This document shows positions 1 through 5,932 of a stretch of 8,630 nt of DNA, piece by piece. The notes below the pieces were generated by a model. The model saw only the letters and a list, made by a program, of their open reading frames with translations, was not told where the DNA came from and did no database searches. The stretch's first letter is position 1; each line of letters begins with the position of its first letter. Source of the stretch: Planctomycetota bacterium (lineage in GTDB: Bacteria; Planctomycetota; GCA-002687715; DRQF01). Location: contig WFTN01000563.1 of the NCBI GenBank assembly GCA_015485455.1, forward strand, positions 1-8,630. The letters are read 5' to 3'. The position numbers and the translations under genes are program-made.

Positions 1-684
1 CAAAGGCATGCGCAGCGGTTGGTTTTCTAACGTGGCTTGAGATTCAAAAGAGTCCAAGACATCAACCACCGTGGGGCCATCATACCAGGACATCTTGTCA
101 CTCTTGGTGGCAATACCCTCGCCCTCAATGGCGCAAATAGGGACGAAAACCTTGGGCTCGATCCCAAGTTTTGCCAAGTATTCGGTATACTCAGTTTGAA
201 CTTTGTCAAACGCTCCCTTGTCGTAGTCGACCAAGTCCATCTTGTTGACAACAACGGCGACCTGCTTGATTCCCAAGAGGTGCAAGAGGTATCCATGACG
301 ACGGCTTTGCTCTTGAACACCTTCTTCTGCATCGATGAGAAGTAAAGCACCTTCGGCATTTGCCGCGCCAGTCACCATGTTCTTGAGGAACTCACGGTGA
401 CCTGGGGCATCAATGATGCAGTAGGGTCGTTTGGAGGTATTAAACCAAACTTGTGCCGTATCGATGGTGATTGCTTGATCGCGCTCGGCCTGCAAAGCAT
501 CGAGAGCGAATGCCCATTCCGTTCTCATGCCTCTTTTCTTCGAAGATGCGACCACGTGGTCGACCTTCGCTTGAGACAAGTTGCCGGTGTCATAAAGCAT
601 GCGGCCGATCAACGTCGACTTGCCATGGTCGACATGGCCGACAATAACGATTTTTACCAGTTGTGCTGTTTGTGTGTTGGTCAC
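1..684 (-). CDS. cysN: Sulfate adenylyltransferase subunit 1 (GTPase), 5' part only
   Basis: CysN is the GTPase subunit of ATP sulfurylase. With CysD it converts sulfate and ATP to APS in the cytoplasm, with GTP hydrolysis driving the reaction. The first 228 residues are present and the gene runs off the left edge. The frame is open throughout. Translation-factor GTPase motifs are visible: G1 GHVDHGKST (16-24), G3 DAPGH (92-96), G4 NKMD (147-150) and a G5-like CAIEG (184-188), where most relatives have SA. The G3 region ([12 protein letters not shown]) is closer to EF1A/EF-Tu style than to the E. coli form DTPGHEQYTRNM. The start is GTG at 684, eight codons before the conserved beta strand, because no ATG fits. 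It lies 28 bases after the cysD stop, so the two are surely cotranscribed. A C-terminal APS kinase (CysC) fusion, or a separate cysC, cannot be judged because the 3' end is missing. Confidence 0.95.
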   Translation of the reverse strand, partial: MTNTQTAQLVKIVIVGHVDHGKSTLIGRMLYDTGNLSQAKVDHVVASSKKRGMRTEWAFALDALQAERDQAITIDTAQVWFNTSKRPYCIIDAPGHREFLKNMVTGAANAEGALLLIDAEEGVQEQSRRHGYLLHLLGIKQVAVVVNKMDLVDYDKGAFDKVQTEYTEYLAKLGIEPKVFVPICAIEGEGIATKSDKMSWYDGPTVVDVLDSFESQATLENQPLRMPL

Positions 685-712
685 GATTAGATCCGTAGAA
701 CTCGGTATTGTC

Positions 713-1522
713 TTACATGTATCCGTCTTTGCGGAGCTGTTCGAAGGCGTCTTCAGACTCCTGGTCCTGAGCACGACCATCGCGCTCGGACAATTTCGTT
801 TCTCTCAGCTCTTGAATGACTTCATCAATCGTCGTGGCTGTAGAGTCGATGGGCATGGTGCAGGGAGCACAACCCAAACTACGATAACGTTTGCCGTCTC
901 TTGCGAAGTAGAGGGGAACAACCGGAATCTCCTCCCGTTTGATGTACTCCCAAACGTCAAGTTCTGTCCAATCCAAGAGAGGATGAACCCGGACATGGTC
1001 ACCAGGAGCAAAGTCTGTGTTGAACTGCCCCCAGAATTCTGGGGGCTGATCGTGGGCATCCCAAGCATTTTGGTTGTTGCGAGGAGAAAAATAGCGCTCT
1101 TTGGCTCGGGTAGCTTGCTCGTCTCGACGCACCCCCACAATAAGTCCGCCGAATTCCGATGCTTCGACTAATTCGCTCAGAGGTTTGGTCTTAAGAGCTT
1201 GACAGCAAACAACACGGCCTTGCTCGTGGTTCATTCCTTCCTTCAACGCAGTGACGTTTTGGGAGACACGAAGATCCAAACCCCATTCGACGCAAACACG
1301 ATCGCGGAATTCGATCATCTCAGGCATCTTGTAGGATGTGTCAATGTGAATAAGTGGAAATGGCACATTGCCGCCAAAGGCCTTTCTGGCCAACCAAAGG
1401 AGAACCCCCGAGTCTTTACCGATTGACCAGAGCATGCCCAGATTCTCGATCTTCGCGAATGCTTCGCGAATGATGTAGACACCCTGAGCTTCCAATTTGG
1501 ATAAGTGATCCAGTTTCTGCAT
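713..1522 (-). CDS. cysD: Sulfate adenylyltransferase subunit 2
   Basis: CysD is the catalytic subunit of ATP sulfurylase, which adenylylates sulfate to APS. The 269-residue protein belongs to the PAPS-reductase/ATP-pyrophosphatase fold. Visible signatures are the PP-loop SIGKDSG (33-39), the [15 protein letters not shown] stretch after it, [12 protein letters not shown] (132-143), [12 protein letters not shown] (183-194) and the C-terminal family ending SERDGRAQD. It is shorter than the roughly 300-residue E. coli protein and lacks an insertion that E. coli has before the RSLGC segment. GCAPC (217-221) replaces the E. coli GCWPL. The ATG at 1522 is the only sensible start, although the Shine-Dalgarno is weak. 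It precedes cysN by 28 bases. Whether the APS serves cysteine synthesis or sulfation is inference; the neighbouring sulfotransferase favours a PAPS supply role. Confidence 0.97.
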   Translation of the reverse strand: MQKLDHLSKLEAQGVYIIREAFAKIENLGMLWSIGKDSGVLLWLARKAFGGNVPFPLIHIDTSYKMPEMIEFRDRVCVEWGLDLRVSQNVTALKEGMNHEQGRVVCCQALKTKPLSELVEASEFGGLIVGVRRDEQATRAKERYFSPRNNQNAWDAHDQPPEFWGQFNTDFAPGDHVRVHPLLDWTELDVWEYIKREEIPVVPLYFARDGKRYRSLGCAPCTMPIDSTATTIDEVIQELRETKLSERDGRAQDQESEDAFEQLRKDGYM

Positions 1523-1613
1523 GTGTTAAGTCCGGCTTTGATTTGCCGCCGACCCATCATCATGGTCGACGTTCTGACCTTTGTGTTTAGCGACCTCAGC
1601 TCAAAACACCGCG

Positions 1614-1664
1614 CACTTTCAAGAAAAGTGGGCAACCTTTTATGCTTCAACCACTTGCATAAAA
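1614..1664. promoter_or_regulatory. Two inverted repeats upstream of cysD
   Basis: Two dyads lie 92-142 bases upstream of the cysD start. The first is CACTTT (1614-1619) and AAAGTG (1625-1630) around five bases. The second is TTTTATGC (1638-1645) and GCATAAAA (1657-1664) around eleven bases. Both are perfect in the arms. They could be operators or leader hairpins controlling cysDN separately from the glycosyltransferase upstream. No convincing -35/-10 pair or known riboswitch is evident, so the role is inferred only from position. Confidence 0.3.
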
Positions 1665-1697
1665 ATGCGGCGGTTTGGGCGCCGTTTCAACTCGTGT

Positions 1698-1720
1698 TCC
1701 AAGTGGTGAATTCCACTGGA
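1698..1720 (-). other. Hairpin just after the glycosyltransferase gene
   Basis: TCC (1698-1700) and AGTGG (1702-1706) pair with CCACT (1713-1717) and GGA (1718-1720), leaving one bulged A and a six-base loop. It begins 14 bases beyond the glycosyltransferase stop. No T-run follows it on the minus strand, so it is not a classical intrinsic terminator. It could slow or process the transcript. Confidence 0.25.
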
Positions 1721-1733
1721 CTTAGGACAAGGA

Positions 1734-2678
1734 CTATTGACCATGAATGGTCCGGTACTCTTTATAACGAAACCCGAGCCAGCCGGAAATCATACCGGCC
1801 CCGTAATAGATTTGCCGCAAAGCATGAACCCTTGCCTCGCGCCCGGAAAACCAGCCTAAAGGCCAAGTCAAAAATCCCTTGGCAATGCGATAGCCACCCC
1901 CCAGGACCATAGAGAAAAAGCTCTTAGACCATGAGAACAGATCACGCTCGATATAAGCGGAACTGTTGCCAATGCGAAATGCTCGCTGCAGGATCCATCC
2001 CGCGTCACTCCTCGTCTTTGGAATCAGCTCTGAAACGACAGCCTCATTGGCCCAGACGATCTTGGCTCCCTCAAGATGGAGGCGACGAAAGAAATGTGTG
2101 TCACTGCCACCGGTCTTGGCCATTTTCTCGTCAAAACGAATCCGAGAGTCTTCAATCAATTTCCAGGGCACTAAGGTGTTATTGGTATAGGCCCGGTCCA
2201 GCGTTGTACCAGTTTCGTGGCGAGTATATTGCAAGAACCCTCCTGCCATCATCCATTCTGGAGGCGGTTCAGCAAAGACGGGATTGACAGCCCCAGTCAC
2301 GATGTCCGCCCCGTAAGCCATCCGAACCCGGAGGATTTCTTCGAGCCACCCAGCCTCTGGCACCTCATCGTCATCCAAGAAAACGACATCGTCGGCTATT
2401 CCCCGGGCCATATCTAAAGTTTTGTTGCGGGCGAAAGGGATTCCCTGAGTCTTCTCGATGCCATAGTACAAAGGAAGTGACAAACTTTTAGACAATCTTT
2501 CGACCGTACTCTTCGCCGAACCAGCAGGATCGTTGTCCACAATGACCATAGCAAGGGCAACAGGAGGATCGTTGCGATAGATCAGATCCAGACCTTCGGC
2601 CAAATGAGTCAAACCTTCTGGGCGTTTGCATGTCGCCACCAAAATAACGACCCGTCTTTTGTCACATGTATCAGTCAT
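1734..2678 (-). CDS. Family 2 glycosyltransferase (GT-A fold)
   Basis: This is a 314-residue glycosyltransferase that probably adds a sugar from a nucleotide-sugar donor to a surface polysaccharide or lipid-linked glycan. The GT-A fold is seen in order: VVILVATCKRP (10-20), VIVDNDP (45-51), GIPFARNKTLD (79-89), the metal-binding DDDE (102-105) and GGSDTHFFRRL (190-200), where D193 probably corresponds to the catalytic acidic position. The KTRSDAGWILQRAFRIGN stretch (221-238) resembles ExoM-like enzymes. A moderately hydrophobic segment around 255-300 may touch the membrane, but there is no clear transmembrane helix. The ATG at 2678 has a weak ribosome binding site, but the first beta strand starts soon after it. 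It lies 76 bases downstream of the sulfotransferase and on the same strand, suggesting one operon that makes a sulfated glycan. The donor and acceptor cannot be told from sequence. Confidence 0.9.
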   Translation of the reverse strand: MTDTCDKRRVVILVATCKRPEGLTHLAEGLDLIYRNDPPVALAMVIVDNDPAGSAKSTVERLSKSLSLPLYYGIEKTQGIPFARNKTLDMARGIADDVVFLDDDEVPEAGWLEEILRVRMAYGADIVTGAVNPVFAEPPPEWMMAGGFLQYTRHETGTTLDRAYTNNTLVPWKLIEDSRIRFDEKMAKTGGSDTHFFRRLHLEGAKIVWANEAVVSELIPKTRSDAGWILQRAFRIGNSSAYIERDLFSWSKSFFSMVLGGGYRIAKGFLTWPLGWFSGREARVHALRQIYYGAGMISGWLGFRYKEYRTIHGQ

Positions 2679-2754
2679 CTGACAGAAGTATAAGCGAGAC
2701 AGCCATTTGCCAATAGCTTGAGCCTGACATTCTTTTGTCCACTTTGATGGTGAC

Positions 2755-3351
2755 TCATAATCCTAGACGATTTCGCAAGCGTCCGAGAAGTCCGACCCGT
2801 TTCTCTCGATCCTCAGCCTTGTTGGCAGAAGGAAAAGCCCTATCAGGCAGTTCAGCTCCCAAATAAGGACACAAAAGCGACCACCCATCGCCCTGAGTGA
2901 TATCCATAACCAAGAGATCATCGGGACGGTTCGCAAAGTACTCCAGAACCTCATCATTGTGCTTGCGGTAGCGATCCAAATAGACGGTTTCACTGCCTAA
3001 AGGGTCTCCCACGCCATAGATGAATGTCCGCATATGAGTCGTCTTGCCACCGAAATGGCGGGTCACGCTCTTGAGCCAAGCGTCATCCTCTCGACGTGTC
3101 AGGATAAATTTGCTCCCGGGGTAAGCCGAATCGAGTTCGCGAAACAACAGCGGCCAGGGGTTATCCTCAAATGCATCAAATGAGTCGACTAAGGCGAATG
3201 CTTTGGCCTGATAAGTGGTGGCAATGTCCTCATCTTGCAGACCAACGACGCTGGCCACCCTGTATCCCAGGATTTCCAGGGCCTCACCAAGTGAAGACGT
3301 GGCTGTCTTGTGAAAACCAATGCCGAATACTTTTGTTGGTCGTCGCTGCAC
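2755..3351 (-). CDS. Small PAPS-dependent sulfotransferase
   Basis: Predicted to transfer sulfate from PAPS to a hydroxyl or amine acceptor. The 5'-phosphosulfate-binding loop GFHKTATSSL (12-21) sits near the N-terminus. The 3'-phosphate-binding region follows as KFILTRR (81-87) with W92 and S95, as in the Sulfotransfer_4-like group. At 198 residues it is compact and soluble, with a basic C-terminus. I chose GTG at 3351 because AGAGGA (3358-3363) lies six bases upstream and this puts the P-loop where the family has it. The same frame is open upstream to an ATG at 3429 (224 residues), whose only GAGG is two bases away, and an ATG pair near 3375 is another option. It sits upstream of the glycosyltransferase and cysDN, so the PAPS precursor, the sugar transferase and the sulfating enzyme are clustered. 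The acceptor is unknown. Confidence 0.85.
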   Translation of the reverse strand: MQRRPTKVFGIGFHKTATSSLGEALEILGYRVASVVGLQDEDIATTYQAKAFALVDSFDAFEDNPWPLLFRELDSAYPGSKFILTRREDDAWLKSVTRHFGGKTTHMRTFIYGVGDPLGSETVYLDRYRKHNDEVLEYFANRPDDLLVMDITQGDGWSLLCPYLGAELPDRAFPSANKAEDREKRVGLLGRLRNRLGL

Positions 3352-3434
3352 GGGGCATCCTCTGGTGAAAATCATCATCCAGGACCGGCCAAGAACGTGA
3401 GACGCTCTTGCCCGAACCAACAGGATCATAACCT

Positions 3435-3587
3435 CTAACCCGCATTATTCACGACTTTGAGACCGCCAGGTTCGACAGAGGGTCCGAACTCTGCGAGCTC
3501 CGGGCATTTGCTGAGCGCAAGAAAGCCAACACGAGAACTGGTATGAAGACCGCTGAGCCGAGCTCCAGCAAAAGCCCTCAATCTCAT
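3435..3587 (-). other. Doubtful 50-codon open frame between CMD and sulfotransferase genes
   Basis: The gap 3430-3621 has one small minus-strand frame starting at ATG 3587 and ending TAG at 3435, just before the longest possible sulfotransferase frame. I do not recognise the product, and no Shine-Dalgarno precedes it. Its frame continues upstream into the wrong frame of the CMD gene. It is more likely non-coding spacer or a leader than a gene. A 7-base inverted repeat, CTGAGCC (3553-3559) and GGCTCAG (3598-3604), is the only other structure seen here. Confidence 0.12.
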
Positions 3588-3621
3588 GAATAAACCGGGC
3601 TCAGGACAGCTCTGCCCCCAA

Positions 3622-3948
3622 TCACTTAGCTTTGCCATCCAAAATATCATTGGCCCAACAGAAGGCAGCCACCGTTGCTGGCATTCCGGAGGTCGCTGCG
3701 ACCATGGCAACAACTTGCTCAATCTCTTCAGGGGTAATGCCAATCCTCAGGGCTTTTCGCACACTCGCATGAACCTGCCCTTCTCTCATGGCTCCCATGG
3801 CGATTCCCAGTTTGACCAATCTTGTGGTCTTGGCATCCAAAGGCCCCGTCTCTCCCTGTTTGTGAATGAGATCCCAGGCTGATCCCAGATCAGGATATCG
3901 TTCGACGAAACGGGTGTAGGCTTTTGGTGGTCCGGATTCCTCGGTCAT
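3622..3948 (-). CDS. Carboxymuconolactone decarboxylase-like protein (AhpD superfamily)
   Basis: A 108-residue all-helical protein of the CMD/AhpD superfamily. The core is seen at about 40-100: LVKLGIAMGAMREGQVHASVR (44-64) followed by GITPEEIEQVV (70-80) and a final helix with FCWAND (96-101). AhpD-type peroxidase partners have a CxxC pair in the helix before the TPEEI turn. Here that helix has none, and C97 is the only cysteine, so disulfide reductase activity of the AhpD kind is unlikely. E56 and H60 are in the Cys-less CMD pattern. The real substrate of such Cys-less members is generally unknown. The ATG at 3948 is well supported by AGGGAG at 3955-3960 with a six-base spacer. It is transcribed away from the hemerythrin gene and toward the sulfotransferase, 270 bases away. 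Confidence 0.88.
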   Translation of the reverse strand: MTEESGPPKAYTRFVERYPDLGSAWDLIHKQGETGPLDAKTTRLVKLGIAMGAMREGQVHASVRKALRIGITPEEIEQVVAMVAATSGMPATVAAFCWANDILDGKAK

Positions 3949-3954
3949 TGAATT

Positions 3955-3960
3955 CTCCCT
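3955..3960 (-). promoter_or_regulatory. Ribosome binding site of the CMD-like gene
   Basis: AGGGAG on the minus strand lies six bases before ATG 3948. It fixes the start of the CMD-like protein. Confidence 0.8.
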
Positions 3961-3992
3961 TTGTGTGATTCAAGAAAACCGGAAAGCAAAAC

Positions 3993-4190
3993 TTGGACCG
4001 AAAAAGGGAGAAGAGGCCCCTTGAGGTTTCCTATGCCCAATTCACTAGGCCTTTCGCTTTCACCGAAGAAGACCACGGGGACAATTCCCCATCCCACAAG
4101 TCAATGGGGGCATTTCACCACTATCTCAACCAGAATTCATTGGACTTCGGGCCAGAAATCGACTGTCTCTTGGCAATAATCGCCGACTAA
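3993..4190 (+). other. Doubtful 65-codon open frame in the divergent intergenic region
   Basis: A plus-strand frame starts at TTG 3993, with GGAAAG eight to ten bases before it, and ends TAA at 4188-4190. Third positions are G/C-rich like the real genes nearby, which is mild support. I recognise no domain and there is no ATG start. The 3' end overlaps the possible upstream activator site of the hemerythrin promoter. The alternative is plain regulatory DNA. The rest of the 389-base gap (3949-4337) holds the dyads and the sigma-54 promoter listed separately. Confidence 0.15.
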
Positions 4191-4217
4191 CCCGACTCAT
4201 TCGTGAGATCGAAGTCC
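4142..4217. promoter_or_regulatory. Candidate upstream activator sequence: inverted 8-mers
   Basis: GGACTTCG (4142-4149) and CGAAGTCC (4210-4217) are perfect inverted copies with 60 bases between them. They lie roughly 95-170 bases upstream of the transcription start predicted from the sigma-54 promoter. That is the usual distance for enhancer-binding proteins of the NtrC/NorR class. Between this and the promoter there is also AATGCC (4229-4234) with GGCATT (4254-4259). Function is inferred from position and symmetry only. Confidence 0.3.
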
Positions 4218-4258
4218 TTGTGTGAGGAAATGCCTGACAAAGAAAGCTGAGACGGCAT

Positions 4259-4268
4259 TCGGGCCCGA
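4259..4268. repeat. Perfect 10-base palindrome TCGGGCCCGA
   Basis: A fully symmetrical site 17 bases upstream of the -24 element of the hemerythrin promoter. It might be a repressor or IHF-independent regulator site, or chance. Confidence 0.25.
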
Positions 4269-4285
4269 GACCTTCCATAGTCTCA

Positions 4286-4302
4286 TTGGCACGATCCTTG
4301 CA
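4286..4302 (+). promoter_or_regulatory. Sigma-54 (RpoN) -24/-12 promoter of the hemerythrin gene
   Basis: The sequence TTGGCACGATCCTTGCA matches the sigma-54 consensus YTGGCACGRNNNTTGCW at every defined position. GG of the -24 element is at 4288-4289 and GC of the -12 element at 4300-4301. This predicts transcription starting near 4313 and a leader of about 25 bases that contains the AAAGGAG ribosome binding site. Sigma-54 promoters need an AAA+ activator with ATPase activity. None is encoded in this window, and the nearby response regulator lacks that domain. Confidence 0.87.
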
Positions 4303-4322
4303 ATTGTCCATTGAACGAAAAC

Positions 4323-4329
4323 AAAGGAG
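4323..4329 (+). promoter_or_regulatory. Ribosome binding site of the hemerythrin gene
   Basis: AAAGGAG sits eight bases before ATG 4338. It selects that start over the upstream in-frame TTG at 4311, which would lie at the predicted transcription start itself. Confidence 0.85.
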
Positions 4330-4337
4330 TCCGGTCC

Positions 4338-4982
4338 ATGTCGACAGCAAACGGCGATTTCGAGATTCAACCTCACCAAGCGTGCGAACAAGATGAATGC
4401 CACGAGCATGAATGTGAAGGTCATGAAACTGCAGCCATTGGATGTGGTGGAGCAGCCACCATGGAATCAGAGCAAGAATTCTACGATTCCCTCCCTGATG
4501 GTCACATGATCAGGACGTTCATGGATGAGCACGCCACAATTCGGAAAAGTCTGGACGCCTTAGAAGCAATTGCCAACAAGCTGAAGAAAAACCCTGAGGA
4601 CCGGGATGCCTTGTTACTTGAAATGAGTCAATTGGGTGGCCAATTGGTCAAAGCCGAACCGCATCATCAGCGGGAAGAAGAAGTGCTTTTTCCAGTCCTG
4701 AGCCAACGTGGACTTGCTGGTCCGCCATCAGTCATGGCCCACGAGCACATCGAGATTCGCCGACTGAAGCATATCTTGGCAGACAAACCTTCCCTGCATA
4801 TGGGGGATGACGGCCTGCCCGTCAAGCCCATCGTGGACGCCGCCTTAGTTTTGGTTTCAACCTTGCGTCAGCATATCGACAAGGAAAACAGAATCCTCTA
4901 CCCCATGTCCATGCAAGTTATCCGGGAAGAGCGTGACTGGAGCCAACTCAAAGAGCGGGCTGACGAGATTGGTTACATGTAG
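4338..4982 (+). CDS. Hemerythrin-domain protein with Cys/His-rich N-terminus
   Basis: A 214-residue cytoplasmic protein with a hemerythrin HHE four-helix bundle that should bind a diiron centre. Likely ligands are H65 in DEHATIRK, H109/H110 and E114 in HHQREEEVLFP, H135/H137 in AHEHIEIRR, and H179 with E183 in QHIDKENRILYP. Such proteins bind or sense O2, NO or iron; DUF438 and YtfE/RIC relatives respond to nitrosative stress. The first 42 residues form an acidic segment with C16, C21, H22, H24, C26, H29 and C36, which is not part of the HHE domain and could hold a second metal. There is no signal peptide. The start is set by AAAGGAG. Transcription should depend on sigma-54 and an unknown activator. 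The divergent neighbour is a CMD-like gene and the convergent neighbour a response regulator, 29 bases apart at their ends. The exact ligand role is not settled by sequence. Confidence 0.92.
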   Translation: MSTANGDFEIQPHQACEQDECHEHECEGHETAAIGCGGAATMESEQEFYDSLPDGHMIRTFMDEHATIRKSLDALEAIANKLKKNPEDRDALLLEMSQLGGQLVKAEPHHQREEEVLFPVLSQRGLAGPPSVMAHEHIEIRRLKHILADKPSLHMGDDGLPVKPIVDAALVLVSTLRQHIDKENRILYPMSMQVIREERDWSQLKERADEIGYM

Positions 4983-5011
4983 AACTCAAGCGACACTCAA
5001 AAATGCCTGGT

Positions 5012-5572
5012 TTATGTTGGCTCTGATCCTGGGCGCATAAGACCGTAGCGTTCAATTTTTCTGTAGATCGTGGCCCGACCAATCTTGAGTTGAGTAGCAG
5101 CCTCATTGACTCGCCACCGAGTGAGCTCTAAGGCCCGCTTGATAATCTGCTTTTCTTCTTCTTCGAAGGATTTGATTCCCCCTGCAGCTTCCACTTCAGA
5201 CGCCCGGGAAATCTCGTATCCAACGGCATCCAGAAGATCACGTCTGGCGAATGGTTTGCGCAGATAATCTTGAGCCCCCGCTTTCATACATTCCACCGCC
5301 CGTTTCACATCGTTAACTCCTGTCATCATGATGACTGGGAGATTCGATTCTTGCTGGCGAATATGATGAAGAACGTCGAGCCCATCACCGTCTGGCATTT
5401 TCAAATCTAAGAGCACAAGAGATAGCTCGTCGGATTCCAATAACTGCATCGCTTGTGCCACGGTCGTTGCGCTGATGGCTTGGTAATTCTCAGAATTGAG
5501 TACGGACTCCACCGCCTCTGCAATTGCCGAGTCATCTTCTACGACAAGGATTTTCTTGGTCAAAATACTCAT
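5012..5572 (-). CDS. Response regulator: receiver plus Fis-type DNA-binding domain, no AAA+
   Basis: A 186-residue two-component response regulator. The receiver domain (about 7-120) has the acidic pair E12-D13-D14, phosphoacceptor D56 in LLDLKMPDGDG, T84 and K106. A linker leads to a C-terminal HTH_8/Fis domain (about 137-178), with the family pattern NEAATQLKIGRATIYRKIERYGL near the end. This is the layout of NtrC-family regulators with the central AAA+ domain missing, as in the RegA/PrrA/ActR class, though its sequence looks nearer the NtrC type. Without AAA+ it cannot itself drive sigma-54 promoters, but it could bind DNA as activator, repressor or co-regulator. No partner kinase is in the window. 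ATG 5572 is chosen because the receiver starts at once; a TTG at 5599 would add nine residues. The gene is convergent with hemerythrin and divergent from the sulfatase-like gene. Confidence 0.92.
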   Translation of the reverse strand: MSILTKKILVVEDDSAIAEAVESVLNSENYQAISATTVAQAMQLLESDELSLVLLDLKMPDGDGLDVLHHIRQQESNLPVIMMTGVNDVKRAVECMKAGAQDYLRKPFARRDLLDAVGYEISRASEVEAAGGIKSFEEEEKQIIKRALELTRWRVNEAATQLKIGRATIYRKIERYGLMRPGSEPT

Positions 5573-5573
5573 C

Positions 5574-5592
5574 CGCGCACAAAAAATGCGCG
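5574..5592. promoter_or_regulatory. Perfect dyad at the response regulator start
   Basis: CGCGCA (5574-5579) and TGCGCG (5587-5592) are exact inverted copies around seven A-rich bases. The site ends one base before the ATG of the response regulator. In DNA it could be an autoregulatory operator. In the mRNA it would form a GC-rich stem with a U-rich loop that covers the ribosome binding region, consistent with the lack of a clear Shine-Dalgarno. Confidence 0.4.
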
Positions 5593-5599
5593 ACCCCAA

Positions 5600-5932
5600 A
5601 AAGTAAATATCCAGTACGAAGAGTCAACCTCCGACATTCACCATTCGCGGATCTCCCACGGCTCTGTGGATCAAAGGGTAGGAGGCTGGCACGTCACTCC
5701 TATGACTACAACGATTCTTTGATTATGCTTGAGGGATGGGATTTGGCAACAAGTGATTCTGATATGAACGGCGAATTTTTGACGTTTTATAGGGGAAGCG
5801 GACGAACCATCGTGCCCCCATCCAAGAAGCGAGGGGAATCAATCCCAATGATAAGCCGTTGCTATCCTAACGTGGTATTAGTTATCCAAACTGATTCCCT
5901 GCATGTCTGAATCAAAATGAGAATGATCGTCT
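5600..5932. other. Divergent intergenic region, no recognised gene
   Basis: These 333 bases separate the response regulator from the sulfatase-like gene and should carry promoters for both. Open frames here are chance. I see no convincing -35/-10 pair. TGGCAC at 5689 lacks the TTGC partner needed for sigma-54. No copy of the CGCGCA dyad is seen near the sulfatase-like start. Confidence 0.5.

Noticed and set aside
599..1171. A 190-codon plus-strand frame across cysD and the start of cysN
   Set aside because: It is the antisense shadow of two clearly recognised genes.
1523..1733. A SAM or other sulfur-related riboswitch upstream of cysD
   Set aside because: Only simple inverted repeats are visible; no conserved riboswitch core could be recognised by eye.
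4983..5011. Bidirectional terminator between the convergent hemerythrin and response regulator genes
   Set aside because: No hairpin with a T-run could be found in the 29-base gap.
5689..5705. TGGCAC in the response regulator/sulfatase intergenic region as a second sigma-54 promoter
   Set aside because: The -12 TTGC element is missing at the required five-base spacing; the sequence there is TCCTA.
5524..5910. A 128-codon plus-strand open frame across the response regulator start and intergenic region
   Set aside because: It overlaps the well-supported receiver domain on the other strand, has no Shine-Dalgarno, and its product has no protein-like pattern.
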